Below, piece after piece: positions 28,201 to 36,544 of a stretch of DNA of 64,000 nucleotides; the first letter of the stretch is position 1; each line of letters starts with the position of its first letter. A model generated the notes under the pieces. The model did not search any database, was not told the DNA's origin, and saw nothing but the letters and a program-made list of their open reading frames with translations. Both the position numbers and the translations under genes were made by a program. The stretch lies in assembly GCA_016124525.1 (NCBI GenBank), contig WGNO01000005.1, positions 1 through 64,000 on the forward strand, in the 5' to 3' direction. The DNA is from Nostoc sp. RI_552. GTDB lineage: Bacteria; Cyanobacteriota; Cyanobacteriia; Cyanobacteriales; Nostocaceae.

Positions 28201-28369
28201 ACAACAGGAAACACAACGCCGTTTAGAAGAGGTCAAACACCAGGCACAACGGCAAGCAGAAGAAACTCGCAAAGCAGCTGCCACAGCTTCTTGGTGGTTG
28301 TTTGCCACAGCATTTGTTTCAGCTGTATTTTCGGCATTAGGAGGAGCGATCGCTGTGGTTTTAGTCTAG
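25247..28369 (+). CDS. Large membrane-anchored protein with seven tandem helical repeats
   Basis: 1040 residues. N-terminal part (about 40-175) has three or four membrane helices (FVALISGVILAFAFQLVL, WTLVTVTVALLIACFLA, LGLVIWGAYFLLLVWV). Residues about 210-980 hold seven units of roughly 85-110 residues; the best conserved (4-7) follow the pattern YLRNTGKEELNPEGIxRDLxxLxxxP, then RLxxFDRDTLVxLLSxRxDLxEEQVNxIIDxI. A charged coiled coil (EETQRRLEEVKHQAQRQAE region) leads to a last membrane helix ending in GGAIAVVLV. Start chosen for AGAAGGA eight bases before ATG. I know of related long cyanobacterial proteins of unknown function, sometimes misnamed as transporters; the cytoplasmic (or lumenal) repeats look like a scaffold rather than a channel. 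Confidence 0.75.
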   Translation: MFQCTENILEIYKPLLWVAQVPVVPTSITPAQASVINSGPRFFVALISGVILAFAFQLVLTNLSVAAGISYLGRPSDSNAVVGEVGNFGGTIRKIGTALGLWTLVTVTVALLIACFLAVKLSLLVLDPRLGAILGLVIWGAYFLLLVWVSSTTVGSVVGSVVNSATSGFQAIIGTATAALGARSVNQQVVATAEAAASAVRRELVHGVDLTSIREKIEDYLEQVRPPELDLSKVGRDVENLLKDPQLQAIATSPDLGNIDRQKFMDLVSSRTDLSPREVKRITDILYNVWQQVVSQEQPLTENLGELVNHLKSLAPGQVKTDELNAKLDRLIAQMPTSKKGVATPEQPGVMQQTLQQVITTLTGIALGRTDLSDIDVEKIWRSLITAKDKAIEQADQLGLPIPSAPYSPIRADVENYLLNTYAWQLSPERIAAEFRNVIYDQTADPGIVRREIEGVSRQDFVNTLQQRGLLTQRQIQRIADQLEAVRQEVLVLVTASEEREIAQDLQRRVESYLLVINKAELTPERIEQNFKLLLEDPEADYETLSLRLSQFDRQEMREILLARNDIEAEELEPILNELEHQRDLVLIESQGIAGQAKYQAETLWLNIESYLRNTGKGELNPDAIRADLQKLLEDPQSGIIAIRARLARFDRDTLVRLLSQRRDLSEEQVNEIIDAVEESWHNIRHTPQALTETVKEQYDSVTATIADYLRNTGKEELNPEGIQRDLNRLFQQPREGVVALRRRLSRVDRDTLVKLLSQRRDLTEEQVNEVIDAIQTSIRNIVRAPRRLATRTQERVATFQAYLEEYLRQTGKEELNPEGIKRDLQLLLHDPRVGMESLGERLAHFDRSTVIALLKIREDMTDEEAAMIADNIMSVRDQFVEQVQGIQRRIQDVIEGIFARIRNYLNSLERPELNYDGIKRDIRTLFEDPQAGFEALRERLSAFDRDTLVAIMSSREDISGADVNRVIDQIERARNTVLQRAERLQQETQRRLEEVKHQAQRQAEETRKAAATASWWLFATAFVSAVFSALGGAIAVVLV

Positions 28370-28412
28370 GTTGGCGGGGAGGAAGGATTGTCGCTCAATA
28401 ATGACTAACCCT

Positions 28413-29291
28413 TTACTCCCCACTTGCTTCTCCCCATTGGCTAATGGCAGAAAATATTGATGAGTAGTCATCATTAGCAAATGACATTTTCATAGCCATT
28501 TGCAGAATTTGGCGCACAGCTTCAATACTACCGAGATCCAAACCCAGTGATTTTGCCTCTGATATGAACAAATCTGTATCTTTGAGTAAGTGTTTTGTGG
28601 GAAAATTAGGGCTGCTATAATTGGCATCCAACATTCGTTTCAGCTTTTTGTCGAAGGTAGGGGCATAAAGTGAACTTTGGCGGAGGATTTGCATAAACAC
28701 ATCTATGTCAATACCTTGACGCTCAATAAAAGCCAGGCTAAGAGCAAAGCTAGTTGTCAGGGAAGCAATAAGTTGATTTAGTGCCAACTTTACCCCAGCC
28801 GCCGAACCCACTGGTCCTACCAGTAAAGGTTCTGCACCAAAGTTTTGCAGTAACTTTAAATGGCGTTGATATTGTTCAGGTTCAGCCCCTACCATAACAA
28901 TCAGTTTGCCAGCTTTTGCTTCTGGAATACTACCTAATACTGGAGCTTCTATATACTCGCCACCGCCACCAATTACGGCATCTCTAATTTCTTGGCTTTC
29001 TGTGGGGGTAATGGTTCCCATTTGAATTACAGTGCGCCCTTCTAGAGTGCGCCAAGAAGTATCCGAAAGCAAAACATGATAAATCGCTGCGGCATTAGTC
29101 AGCATGAGAATAATGCAATCACCAGCACGAATTGCTTGGCGGGGATGTTTGGCAATTTCCGCACCAGCTGCCTGCAGTGGGGCTAATTTTTCTGGGGTGC
29201 GGTTGTAGGCCACTAGCTCGATATTAGCTGTTAACAACCGTTGAGCCATCGGTAATCCCATGAGTCCAGTTCCCAGAAATGCCACCTTCAT
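28413..29291 (-). CDS. 3-hydroxyisobutyrate dehydrogenase-like NAD(P)-dependent oxidoreductase
   Basis: 292-residue beta-hydroxyacid dehydrogenase. N-terminal Rossmann fold with FLGTGLMGLPMAQRL (GxGxxG) and YNRTPEK; Arg/Thr after the second strand suggest NADP preference. Substrate motif region APVLGSIPEAKAGKL and catalytic Lys in GVKLALNQLIASL are present, followed by the all-helical C-terminal domain. The family reduces or oxidises small beta-hydroxyacids (glyoxylate, succinic semialdehyde, hydroxyisobutyrate); glyoxylate or succinic semialdehyde reduction is plausible in a cyanobacterium but not shown. Last of a loose minus-strand run after the MidA-like gene and a 31-residue gene. Confidence 0.9.
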   Translation of the reverse strand: MKVAFLGTGLMGLPMAQRLLTANIELVAYNRTPEKLAPLQAAGAEIAKHPRQAIRAGDCIILMLTNAAAIYHVLLSDTSWRTLEGRTVIQMGTITPTESQEIRDAVIGGGGEYIEAPVLGSIPEAKAGKLIVMVGAEPEQYQRHLKLLQNFGAEPLLVGPVGSAAGVKLALNQLIASLTTSFALSLAFIERQGIDIDVFMQILRQSSLYAPTFDKKLKRMLDANYSSPNFPTKHLLKDTDLFISEAKSLGLDLGSIEAVRQILQMAMKMSFANDDYSSIFSAISQWGEASGE

Positions 29292-29420
29292 TTTTTACGT
29301 TCCTTTGGTACAGCTTAGGTGTAGCCAGTCGTAGATATCGCGTTTCCATTGTTTAATTGTACGCTTGTCGAACAGTTATCACTGTCCAGCAATAACTGTT
29401 CACCGATGATTAAGTAAAAA

Positions 29421-29516
29421 TTACCCCCCAGCCGCAAAGGTGACCAAAATTATCACCGATAGTAAGATACCGGGGGTGAGTAATGTTACTAATAATAAAA
29501 TTTCATTAGCTGTCAT
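29421..29516 (-). CDS. 31-residue single-helix membrane protein
   Basis: Small frame with a good ribosome-binding site (AGAGGAAAG, about 9 bases before ATG). Sequence MTANEILLLVTLLTPGILLS continues with VIILVTFAAGG: a short polar head and one membrane helix. It resembles in kind the tiny subunits of photosystems, cytochrome b6f or NDH-1, but I cannot match it to a named one. It sits between the MidA-like gene and the dehydrogenase on the same strand. Confidence 0.6.
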   Translation of the reverse strand: MTANEILLLVTLLTPGILLSVIILVTFAAGG

Positions 29517-29653
29517 AGTTAATACTTTCCTCTTGTGTGAGTTAGCACAGTAGTGAATACGAATTACAAATTAGTAATTATTTGCTCAATGTCATGCTAA
29601 TCTATATCAGGGTAAGCTAAGTGTTTTAAAGAGAGTTTTAACTTTTCTCAACT

Positions 29654-30853
29654 TTACTCTGGTAGAGTTAGTCCCCTGAGTGGTTGAGCTATTTCCCTCT
29701 GGTGTAGTCCTTTGCTTTGAACTAAAACTCCAAACCCACCTAACTCTGTAGGGTCTATGAGCTGGTGTAACGCTCGTCGCCGTTGCAGCAATTCTGAGAT
29801 GTCTGTGTGTTGCCGAGAAATGCCAGCAATGCCATTGCCTAGGGCAGTGCGCTCGGCCCAATCCCCTAGACCCAAGGCCATTAAAAATAAGCCTTGCTGG
29901 ATAAACCCTATTTTCTCTAAACCAAAGCGATCGCCCCATTGCTCCAAAGCTGTAAAATCAACATGGGCTGTAATATCTTGCCTACCAATGTTGATGTACG
30001 GATTGCTGTGGTAGCGATGCTTGTGGTAACATTGCAGAGTTCCTTGCCATCGCCTGGGGTGATAATAACTATGGGCAGGGTAGCCATAATCAATTGTTAG
30101 CACATACCCCCGATGCAAGCGGTCTGCTACAACACTTAACCAATCACTAACAGCTAAATTAATTTCGCTGCGATAGCCATCTTCATAACTACGAGTAGAC
30201 AAATCAATTCCCACTAAATCGAAGTATTTTCGCAGTTCGGGTGTGGAAAGTTCTCCAGTAACTTCCACAAATAAATTTTCAGACTCATCTCCTCGTGTTG
30301 TCACATAAACTTCCCGCATTTGCCCGGCTTCTAAAATAAACTGATGTACTGGGAAAGCATCCACCAATTCATTAGAAAAAAAGCAGCCGGTAACGGAGTC
30401 TGTGACGATATCTGTTAAGTTGCACCAACGTACAGAAAAACTTTGCAAGCGTTGTTGCTGTTCTTGCTGAAATGCTGGGGACTTCTCTACAATTATATAC
30501 TCTATGGCTGCCAAAAAATCTGGGTGGTGTAGCCGATAGTAATTGAGGATGTGCATAGCCAGTAATCCTTGACCTGCTCCCATTTCTACTAAACAAAAAG
30601 GGACAGGACGAGCTAAAATGCTCCACATCTGCAAAAATTGTTCCGCCAGTAACTCGCCAAAGTCAGTACTCAGATTCGCAGAGGTAAAAAAATCACTGTC
30701 TTGAAATCCAATTTTCACAGCATGACTGGAATAGTAACCATGTTCGGGGTGATATAAAGCCATATCCATATACTCAGCAAAAGTAATTCGCCCTTGGGGA
30801 CTGGTAGCAATATGATGGGCTATGGCTGTAGACAGTGCTGGGTTGGAAGTCAT
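29654..30853 (-). CDS. MidA/NDUFAF7-family SAM-dependent methyltransferase
   Basis: About 399 residues. The entry motif ITFAEYMDMALYHPEHGYY and the AdoMet loop LVEMGAGQGLLAMHIL are typical of the DUF185/MidA family, whose mitochondrial members methylate an arginine of complex I. NDH-1 maturation is a reasonable but unproven guess in cyanobacteria. I prefer the ATG at 30853 (MTSNPALSTAIAHHIA), which matches family starts; an ATG at 30886 adds 11 unrelated residues and neither has a clear ribosome-binding site. Confidence 0.85.
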   Translation of the reverse strand: MTSNPALSTAIAHHIATSPQGRITFAEYMDMALYHPEHGYYSSHAVKIGFQDSDFFTSANLSTDFGELLAEQFLQMWSILARPVPFCLVEMGAGQGLLAMHILNYYRLHHPDFLAAIEYIIVEKSPAFQQEQQQRLQSFSVRWCNLTDIVTDSVTGCFFSNELVDAFPVHQFILEAGQMREVYVTTRGDESENLFVEVTGELSTPELRKYFDLVGIDLSTRSYEDGYRSEINLAVSDWLSVVADRLHRGYVLTIDYGYPAHSYYHPRRWQGTLQCYHKHRYHSNPYINIGRQDITAHVDFTALEQWGDRFGLEKIGFIQQGLFLMALGLGDWAERTALGNGIAGISRQHTDISELLQRRRALHQLIDPTELGGFGVLVQSKGLHQREIAQPLRGLTLPE

Positions 30854-30886
30854 GAAAAAAATCTGATCATGATGTAAACAAGTCAT

Positions 30887-31237
30887 ATTCTTATAGCATA
30901 CTCAAACATAATATAAGTATTTTTATTTACTATCTCGCAGATGAGTTAGCATTGATTTGATTTTTTACCGTAAAACGAGCCAAAGCCCCTGGCTTTACAA
31001 ATGAGGATTTGGAATCCTTTTGAAGCAACAATCCTCCGGCTTCTAGCTGTGGGTGGTGTCAAAATATTCTCTAGCTAGGGCAAAACTTTGTATCTTCGGT
31101 AACTGACGAGGTTTCACATTCTGAATTAAGGCAAAATAATAAAATTATTTTCAATTAACTAAAAAAATTATCCTGAGCAGGGATGGAGGGTTATGAGAGG
31201 TCGATATAATATGGACTTTATCTATTTTATTTAAAAT
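30887..31237. other. Divergent intergenic region with hairpins
   Basis: About 350 bases without a gene. Two small hairpins (AAAGCC-CCT-GGCTTT at 30982-30996, and GGATT-TGG-AATCC after it) are followed by CAATCCTCC...GGTGTCAA near 31018-31061, whose reverse strand (TTGACACCACCC...GGAGGATTG) is like an IS200/IS605 right end. Confidence 0.4.
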
Positions 31238-32275
31238 ATGAATGAGCCAAGGATCAAAAGGTTTTGGGAAAAACTGAATAATATAAGGCTAATTCGCTAT
31301 GTATTACTTTTAGCTCTGGGTTGGGCAATTGTGCAAGTTTTCGCTTATTTTTCCACTGTGATTGTTATTTTTATATTTGCTGCAATTTTGGCATTTTTGC
31401 TGAGTTATCCAGTGAAGTGGTGTGAACGTTTTTTACCACATGGTATTGCAGTTATTATAGTTTTTTTATCCAGTCTGCTGGTTTTGGGCGGATTAATGGC
31501 AACTCTGGGTTTTGCTATATTATCTCAATTTCAACAATTACTTGAACAAGCGCCTCAATTTGTTGATTATGTTATTTCTTTATTAAACACACTACAAAAT
31601 ATTCTGATTAAATTTAATTTGAAGGTCAATTTTCAATTAATTCAAGAGGAGTTACGTAATCAAATTTTATCAGGGATTGGTACGGGATGGCTAATATTTC
31701 AAGTTTTATTAAGTAATTTGGTTGATTTAATTTTGATTGCAGTTGTGGCTTTTTTTATGTTGCTCGATGGTAAAAAAGTTTGGGATTTTGTTGTCAAAGG
31801 TTTTGCTCCTAATGTTCGTGAAAAGCTGACTTTAGCAGTAAAGCAAAACTTTTTAGGTTTTTTCTGGGGTCGTTTGTTGTTATCTTTATTTTTTGGTATT
31901 TCTGTATTTGTTGTATTTATTCTTCTGGAGCTGCCTTATGCTTTATTTTTAGCAGCTATCGCCGGGGTGTTTGATTTAATTCCTGGGATTGGCGCTACAA
32001 TTGGGATTATCTTAGTTGCTCTGATTGTTTTACCTCAGGGAATTTGGTTCAGTGTGCAAGTCATCATTGCTTGTATTATCCTTCAGCAAGTAGAAGAAAA
32101 TTTATTGATGCCCCGCATTATGCAAGGATCAATTAATATGAATCCAGTGTTTATGTTCTTTGCATTATTAATAGGGGCAAGAGTAGCAGGTTTAGTAGGA
32201 ATTTTTCTATCCATTCCTCTAGCAGGAGTATTGATTAGTATGTTTAAAATTGAAGAAATGCAGGGAGGAAGTTAA
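31238..32275 (+). CDS. AI-2E family transporter (PerM-like permease)
   Basis: 345-residue membrane protein with the AI-2E/PerM layout: paired helices at the start (YVLLLALGWAIVQVFAYF, VIFIFAAILAFLLSYPV), a large amphipathic mid-region (about 100-150), then five or so helices including LLELPYALFLAAIAGVFDLIPGIG and the conserved VEENLLMPRIMQ near the C-terminus. Family members export autoinducer-2, act as Na/H antiporters or have no known substrate, so the cargo cannot be assigned. Preceded by an AT-rich leader, followed by a hairpin. Confidence 0.88.
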   Translation: MNEPRIKRFWEKLNNIRLIRYVLLLALGWAIVQVFAYFSTVIVIFIFAAILAFLLSYPVKWCERFLPHGIAVIIVFLSSLLVLGGLMATLGFAILSQFQQLLEQAPQFVDYVISLLNTLQNILIKFNLKVNFQLIQEELRNQILSGIGTGWLIFQVLLSNLVDLILIAVVAFFMLLDGKKVWDFVVKGFAPNVREKLTLAVKQNFLGFFWGRLLLSLFFGISVFVVFILLELPYALFLAAIAGVFDLIPGIGATIGIILVALIVLPQGIWFSVQVIIACIILQQVEENLLMPRIMQGSINMNPVFMFFALLIGARVAGLVGIFLSIPLAGVLISMFKIEEMQGGS

Positions 32276-32277
32276 TT

Positions 32278-32310
32278 CAGTCTTGCCTGTGAAGACTGAG
32301 GGATTCTCAT
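32278..32310 (+). terminator. Hairpin after the AI-2E gene, with GGGATTCT tail
   Basis: CAGTCTT (32278-32284) / AAGACTG (32292-32298) with a 7-base loop, then AGGGATTCTCATGGG. It can terminate the preceding gene, but the hairpin plus GGGATTCT is also how IS200/IS605 right ends look. Confidence 0.45.
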
Positions 32311-32379
32311 GGGATTACACCATTAAGTTCCTATAGCTGTAATAATACTGATCACAACCGCTCCAAGTTATATTTACCA

Positions 32380-33429
32380 GTGAACGCCCCTAGCAACAAT
32401 TCAGAACAAACCCAGTCACGCAAAGCGGATCACATCCGGATCTGTTTAGAACAAGATGTTCAATTTGAGCAAATTAGCAATGGATTAGAACGTTATCGCT
32501 TTAACCACTGCTGCTTACCGGAACTAAACCTCGAAGATATTGATATCAGCACTACTTTCCTGGGTAAATACCTAGCAGCACCACTGTTAATTTCTTCCAT
32601 GACTGGAGGAACAGAACAAGCTGCAATGATTAACCAGCGTCTAGCTGAAGTCGCTCAACACCACAAACTTGCTATGGGTGTTGGTTCTCAGCGTGTGGCG
32701 GTGGAAAAACCCCAACTAGCTCATACCTTCGCTATGCGTAAGTACGCGCCGGACATTTTGTTATTTGCCAACTTGGGCGCTGTACAACTTAATTATAAGT
32801 ATGGTTTGGACGAATGTCTCAGGATTATTGATATTTTGGCGGCTGATGCCCTGATTTTACACATTAACCCATTACAAGAGTGTATTCAGCCTAATGGTGA
32901 TACTAACTTTCGAGGATTACTTGACAGGATTTACAGTTTATGCAATAAGTTAACAGTGCCGGTGATTGCGAAGGAGGTGGGCAATGGCATTTCGCCTGGA
33001 ATGGCAGAAAAACTTTTAGCTGCTGGAGTCACAGCCATTGATGTGGCTGGTGCGGGTGGTACGTCTTGGGCGAAGGTAGAAAGTGAACGGGCAGAAAATC
33101 CCTTGCAGAAGCGCTTAGGTAGGACTTTTGCTGATTGGGGTTTGCCTACGGCAGAGTGTATCACAAGTATTCGGTCGATCGCTCCGGATGTGCCCTTAGT
33201 TGCTTCAGGGGGGTTACGTCACGGATTAGATGTGGCAAAAGCGATCGCTCTAGGAGCAGATTTAGCTGGTTTAGCTATGCCTTTCTTACAAGCGGCAGTT
33301 GAATCGGAAGCAGCATTGTATGATTTAGTTAATGTGTTAATTGCAGAAATAACGACTGTACTATTTTGCACTGGTAATCCTACATTAAATAATTTACAAA
33401 ACTCCAAAAGTTTACAACGAATACAATGA
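32380..33429 (+). CDS. fni: Type 2 isopentenyl-diphosphate delta-isomerase (FMN-dependent)
   Basis: 349 residues; interconverts isopentenyl and dimethylallyl diphosphate for carotenoid, phytol and quinone synthesis. Seen: [16 protein letters not shown] at the N-terminus, [12 protein letters not shown] (flavin/phosphate-binding), [20 protein letters not shown] (acid/base region), [15 protein letters not shown] and [21 protein letters not shown] (phosphate-binding). This is the non-homologous alternative to type 1 Idi and the form used by cyanobacteria. The start is GTG at 32380; the conserved HIRICL block begins soon after. Confidence 0.96.
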   Translation: MNAPSNNSEQTQSRKADHIRICLEQDVQFEQISNGLERYRFNHCCLPELNLEDIDISTTFLGKYLAAPLLISSMTGGTEQAAMINQRLAEVAQHHKLAMGVGSQRVAVEKPQLAHTFAMRKYAPDILLFANLGAVQLNYKYGLDECLRIIDILAADALILHINPLQECIQPNGDTNFRGLLDRIYSLCNKLTVPVIAKEVGNGISPGMAEKLLAAGVTAIDVAGAGGTSWAKVESERAENPLQKRLGRTFADWGLPTAECITSIRSIAPDVPLVASGGLRHGLDVAKAIALGADLAGLAMPFLQAAVESEAALYDLVNVLIAEITTVLFCTGNPTLNNLQNSKSLQRIQ

Positions 33430-33510
33430 GTTAATGGCGCTGCCATTCATCCTACATCCCCTTATGAATTAAGACGTACGACTTCTGACGGATGATGCTA
33501 AACAACTAAA

Positions 33511-35346
33511 ATGCGTAATTTTTTTAAACAAACTTTTGCCAGTTTACTAGGTACTGTAATAGGACTGATGATTTTCTTCGGTGTCAGCATAACAGGACTC
33601 TTGTTGTTGTTATTTGCTGTTACCACTTCCAGAGATACTACTCTAGAAGTGAAAGATAAGTCAGTTGTGGTTTTTGACTTGTCAATGAACATTACCGATA
33701 AAGCGCCTGAGTCTAGCGAACTCCTGCAACGAGCATTATCAGGCGCACAAGAGCAAAGTATGACACTCCGCAGCGTTCTCGATACTTTGGAAAAAGCTAG
33801 GGTTGATCCGCGGATTGTCGGTATTTACTTAGATGCAACAAATACAACACCACTGAGTAGCATTGGTTTTGCTTCCTTGACAGAAATGCGCCAGGCGCTG
33901 GAAAAATTCCGCAAATCTGGAAAAAAGATTATCGCCTATGGCGTGGGTTTGGGGGAAAAGGAATATTACCTGAGTTCGGTAGCGGATAGGATCATCCTTA
34001 ATCCTATAGGCTTGATGGAAGTCAAGGGTTTAAGTATCCAACCGATATTTCTGGCGGGGGCTTTAGAAAAGTTCGGGATTGGTGTTCAAACTGTACGAGT
34101 GGGCAAATTTAAAGGCGCAATTGAACCATTGATCCAAAAAGAGTTGAGTCCTGAAAATCGCCGACAAATACAACAATTACTCAACGATATTTGGGGAAAT
34201 TGGCGAACTACGGTCAGTTCTAGTCGCAAAATTACTCCTCAACAGCTGCAAGCGATCGCAGATAGTCAGGGGTTACTGACGGCGAGTGAAGCCAAAGCTA
34301 GAGGTTTGGTGGATCAGGTAGCATACCTGGATCAGGTAGTTACTGAACTGAAAAAATTGACAGCTAGCCATGAGAAAGAAGGTACTTTCCGCCAAATTAA
34401 TCTCAGTAACTATGCTCAATTATCTGGTAAATCCCCCGGTGCAGGACGCAACTCTAAAAATCAAATTGCTGTGGTTTATGCTGAAGGTGAAATTGTCGAT
34501 GGTAAAGGCGAAAATGGGCAAATAGGAGGCGATCGCTTTGCTAAAATCTTTAATCGACTACGCCAAGATAACGACGTTAAAGCAATTGTCTTGCGAATTA
34601 ATACTCCTGGAGGTAGCGCTACTGCATCCGAGGTGATGCAGCGAGAAGTACAACTGACTCACAAAGTAAAACCTGTTGTAGTTTCAATGGGTGATGTTGC
34701 TGCTTCTGGTGGTTACTGGATTGCTAGCGACTCCACCCGCATTTTTGCTAAACCAACCACAGTTACAGGTTCTATAGGCGTGTTCGGGGTGCTATTTAAT
34801 GGACAAAAACTAGCTAATGATAATGGTATCACTTGGGATATGGTAAAAACTGCACGTTATGCCGACAGTCAAACCTTGACGCGCCCAAAATCACCCCAAG
34901 AGTTAGCAATTTATCAGCGCGGTGTTGACCGCATTTATAATTTATTCCTGGATAAAGTTGCTCAAGGTCGGAAAATACCACCAGCAAAAGTGGCAGAAAT
35001 TGCCCAAGGACGAGTTTGGTCAGGGAAAGAAGCCCAAAAAATTGGTTTGGTGGATGAAATGGGTGGTATGAATGCTGCTATTGAATATGCCGTCAAGGAA
35101 GCTAAACTAGGCGACAATTGGCAATTGCAAGAGTACCCCAAAGTCACCAGCTTAGAAGAACGCTTTTTTGGATTGGCTGGTCAAGAAATCAGTAACATCG
35201 TACCAATTATTAGAGTACCAGTTGAACCATGGAATCCACTGATGGCGGAATTCCAGAAACTCAAACAGGAATTAGTTATTCTGCAAAAAATGAACGATCC
35301 TTCTGGGATTTACACCCGTTTACCCTTCAACTTTAGGCTTGAGTAG
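33511..35346 (+). CDS. sppA: Signal peptide peptidase SppA, 67-kDa type
   Basis: 611-residue membrane-bound serine protease that cuts left-over signal peptides; cyanobacterial SppA1 has been linked to phycobilisome loss under high light. One N-terminal membrane helix (about 15-37), then two crotonase-like domains in tandem. Catalytic Lys201 in VGKFKGAIEPL of the first domain and nucleophile Ser399 in GDVAASGGYW of the second are both present. Length matches the long, double-domain form. The dtd start follows after a 9-base gap, so the two genes are likely co-transcribed. Confidence 0.94.
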   Translation: MRNFFKQTFASLLGTVIGLMIFFGVSITGLLLLLFAVTTSRDTTLEVKDKSVVVFDLSMNITDKAPESSELLQRALSGAQEQSMTLRSVLDTLEKARVDPRIVGIYLDATNTTPLSSIGFASLTEMRQALEKFRKSGKKIIAYGVGLGEKEYYLSSVADRIILNPIGLMEVKGLSIQPIFLAGALEKFGIGVQTVRVGKFKGAIEPLIQKELSPENRRQIQQLLNDIWGNWRTTVSSSRKITPQQLQAIADSQGLLTASEAKARGLVDQVAYLDQVVTELKKLTASHEKEGTFRQINLSNYAQLSGKSPGAGRNSKNQIAVVYAEGEIVDGKGENGQIGGDRFAKIFNRLRQDNDVKAIVLRINTPGGSATASEVMQREVQLTHKVKPVVVSMGDVAASGGYWIASDSTRIFAKPTTVTGSIGVFGVLFNGQKLANDNGITWDMVKTARYADSQTLTRPKSPQELAIYQRGVDRIYNLFLDKVAQGRKIPPAKVAEIAQGRVWSGKEAQKIGLVDEMGGMNAAIEYAVKEAKLGDNWQLQEYPKVTSLEERFFGLAGQEISNIVPIIRVPVEPWNPLMAEFQKLKQELVILQKMNDPSGIYTRLPFNFRLE

Positions 35347-35355
35347 GTTGTTTAT

Positions 35356-35808
35356 ATGCGCGTTGTTATCCAGCGAGTAAAATCATCCCAGGTTACTGTT
35401 AACGGGAAAATTATCGGCAAAATTGGACAGGGACTCAATTTACTAGTAGGAATTGCCCACACCGATACTGATGCTGAACTCGATTGGATGGTGCGTAAAT
35501 GTCTAGAATTAAGGCTGTTTCCCGGTACAGAAGACAATGACAAATGGCAAAAATCTGTCCAAGAAATTGGGGGTGACTTGTTGGTAATCAGTCAATTTAC
35601 TCTTTATGGCCACTGTCGCAAAGGTCGCCGCCCCTCTTTTGACCAATCCGCTAACCCCCAATTAGCCGAAGAACTATACAATCGCTTTGTTAGCAAGTTG
35701 CAAATCAGTGGTTTGCAGGTAGCTACCGGTCAATTTGGTGCAATCATGCAAGTTAGCATCGAAAATGATGGACCTGTGACCTTGTTATTGGAGAAAGCAG
35801 CAAAATAG
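35356..35808 (+). CDS. dtd: D-aminoacyl-tRNA deacylase
   Basis: 150 residues; hydrolyses D-amino acids (and mischarged Gly) from tRNA. Family motifs are intact: [28 protein letters not shown] (catalytic SQ-T) and [10 protein letters not shown] (cis Gly-Pro that excludes L-amino acids). Normal family length. Second gene of the sppA-dtd pair. Confidence 0.96.
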   Translation: MRVVIQRVKSSQVTVNGKIIGKIGQGLNLLVGIAHTDTDAELDWMVRKCLELRLFPGTEDNDKWQKSVQEIGGDLLVISQFTLYGHCRKGRRPSFDQSANPQLAEELYNRFVSKLQISGLQVATGQFGAIMQVSIENDGPVTLLLEKAAK

Positions 35809-36295
35809 CAGCACATTAATCTTTGAAGGTAAAAATAAAATTTTATAAAGATTTCTTAGAAGTTCGTTTAATTCCATATGTTTGCGATAATGTATATAAG
35901 GATCAAATATGCGTAATCAATTTTCTTGTGCGATTGCGCAGGAATCCTAGAGCATCCCCAGGTTATATGGTCTTTTAATAATTACAAAGATTCTGTTGAC
36001 TACAAAACCAAAAAATTTACAGGTCGTCCCCATCAGAATTTTTATGTGATGTTTCCGGCTACTAGCTTTCCTGTATAGCATCCACGATGAATACTCGGTA
36101 GAATTTCAGTTATGTAGTGGTGATTACCGTACAAAACCGAATTGTCTCCCCAAATAGTGGACTTTGTTGTGGTATAGTTAGGAAGTTAAGACTAGCTTTA
36201 CCAACTACAATACTCCACGCATCGATAAAAATTGCCAAACGGAAAGCGGTTTTAATTAAGTATTTACCAAACAAAATCTGAATTGAATCGAGGCT
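35809..36295. other. Intergenic region before the DUF4327 gene
   Basis: 487 bases with no protein or RNA gene I can recognise. AT-rich, with promoters for DUF4327 presumably inside. Confidence 0.4.
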
Positions 36296-36514
36296 ATGAC
36301 TCAGCAAGTGATTCACCCAATGGTGAAATTGCAACGTAACGTGCAATCACTCATCGAATCGAATATTATCAAACCAACTGACAGCATTTGGAAAATCGCA
36401 TTGCTTTATGGCAATGACTGGCAGCATTGGAAACAAGAACTACAAGACTTCGGCTTTAGTATGCAAGATCCAATAGGTGAATTGCTAGAAGTGGAAGCTT
36501 GGGACGAAGAGTAA
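36296..36514 (+). CDS. DUF4327 family protein
   Basis: 72-residue soluble protein, MTQQVIHPMVKLQRNVQSL at the start and an acidic C-terminus (LLEVEAWDEE). It matches the short cyanobacteria-specific DUF4327 family as I know it. A GAGG lies before the ATG. It converges on the kinase gene 30 bases away. Function unknown; no catalytic or metal-binding pattern is visible. Confidence 0.8.
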   Translation: MTQQVIHPMVKLQRNVQSLIESNIIKPTDSIWKIALLYGNDWQHWKQELQDFGFSMQDPIGELLEVEAWDEE

Positions 36515-36544
36515 GTAATTATGACAATCACTACTCCTCATTCT

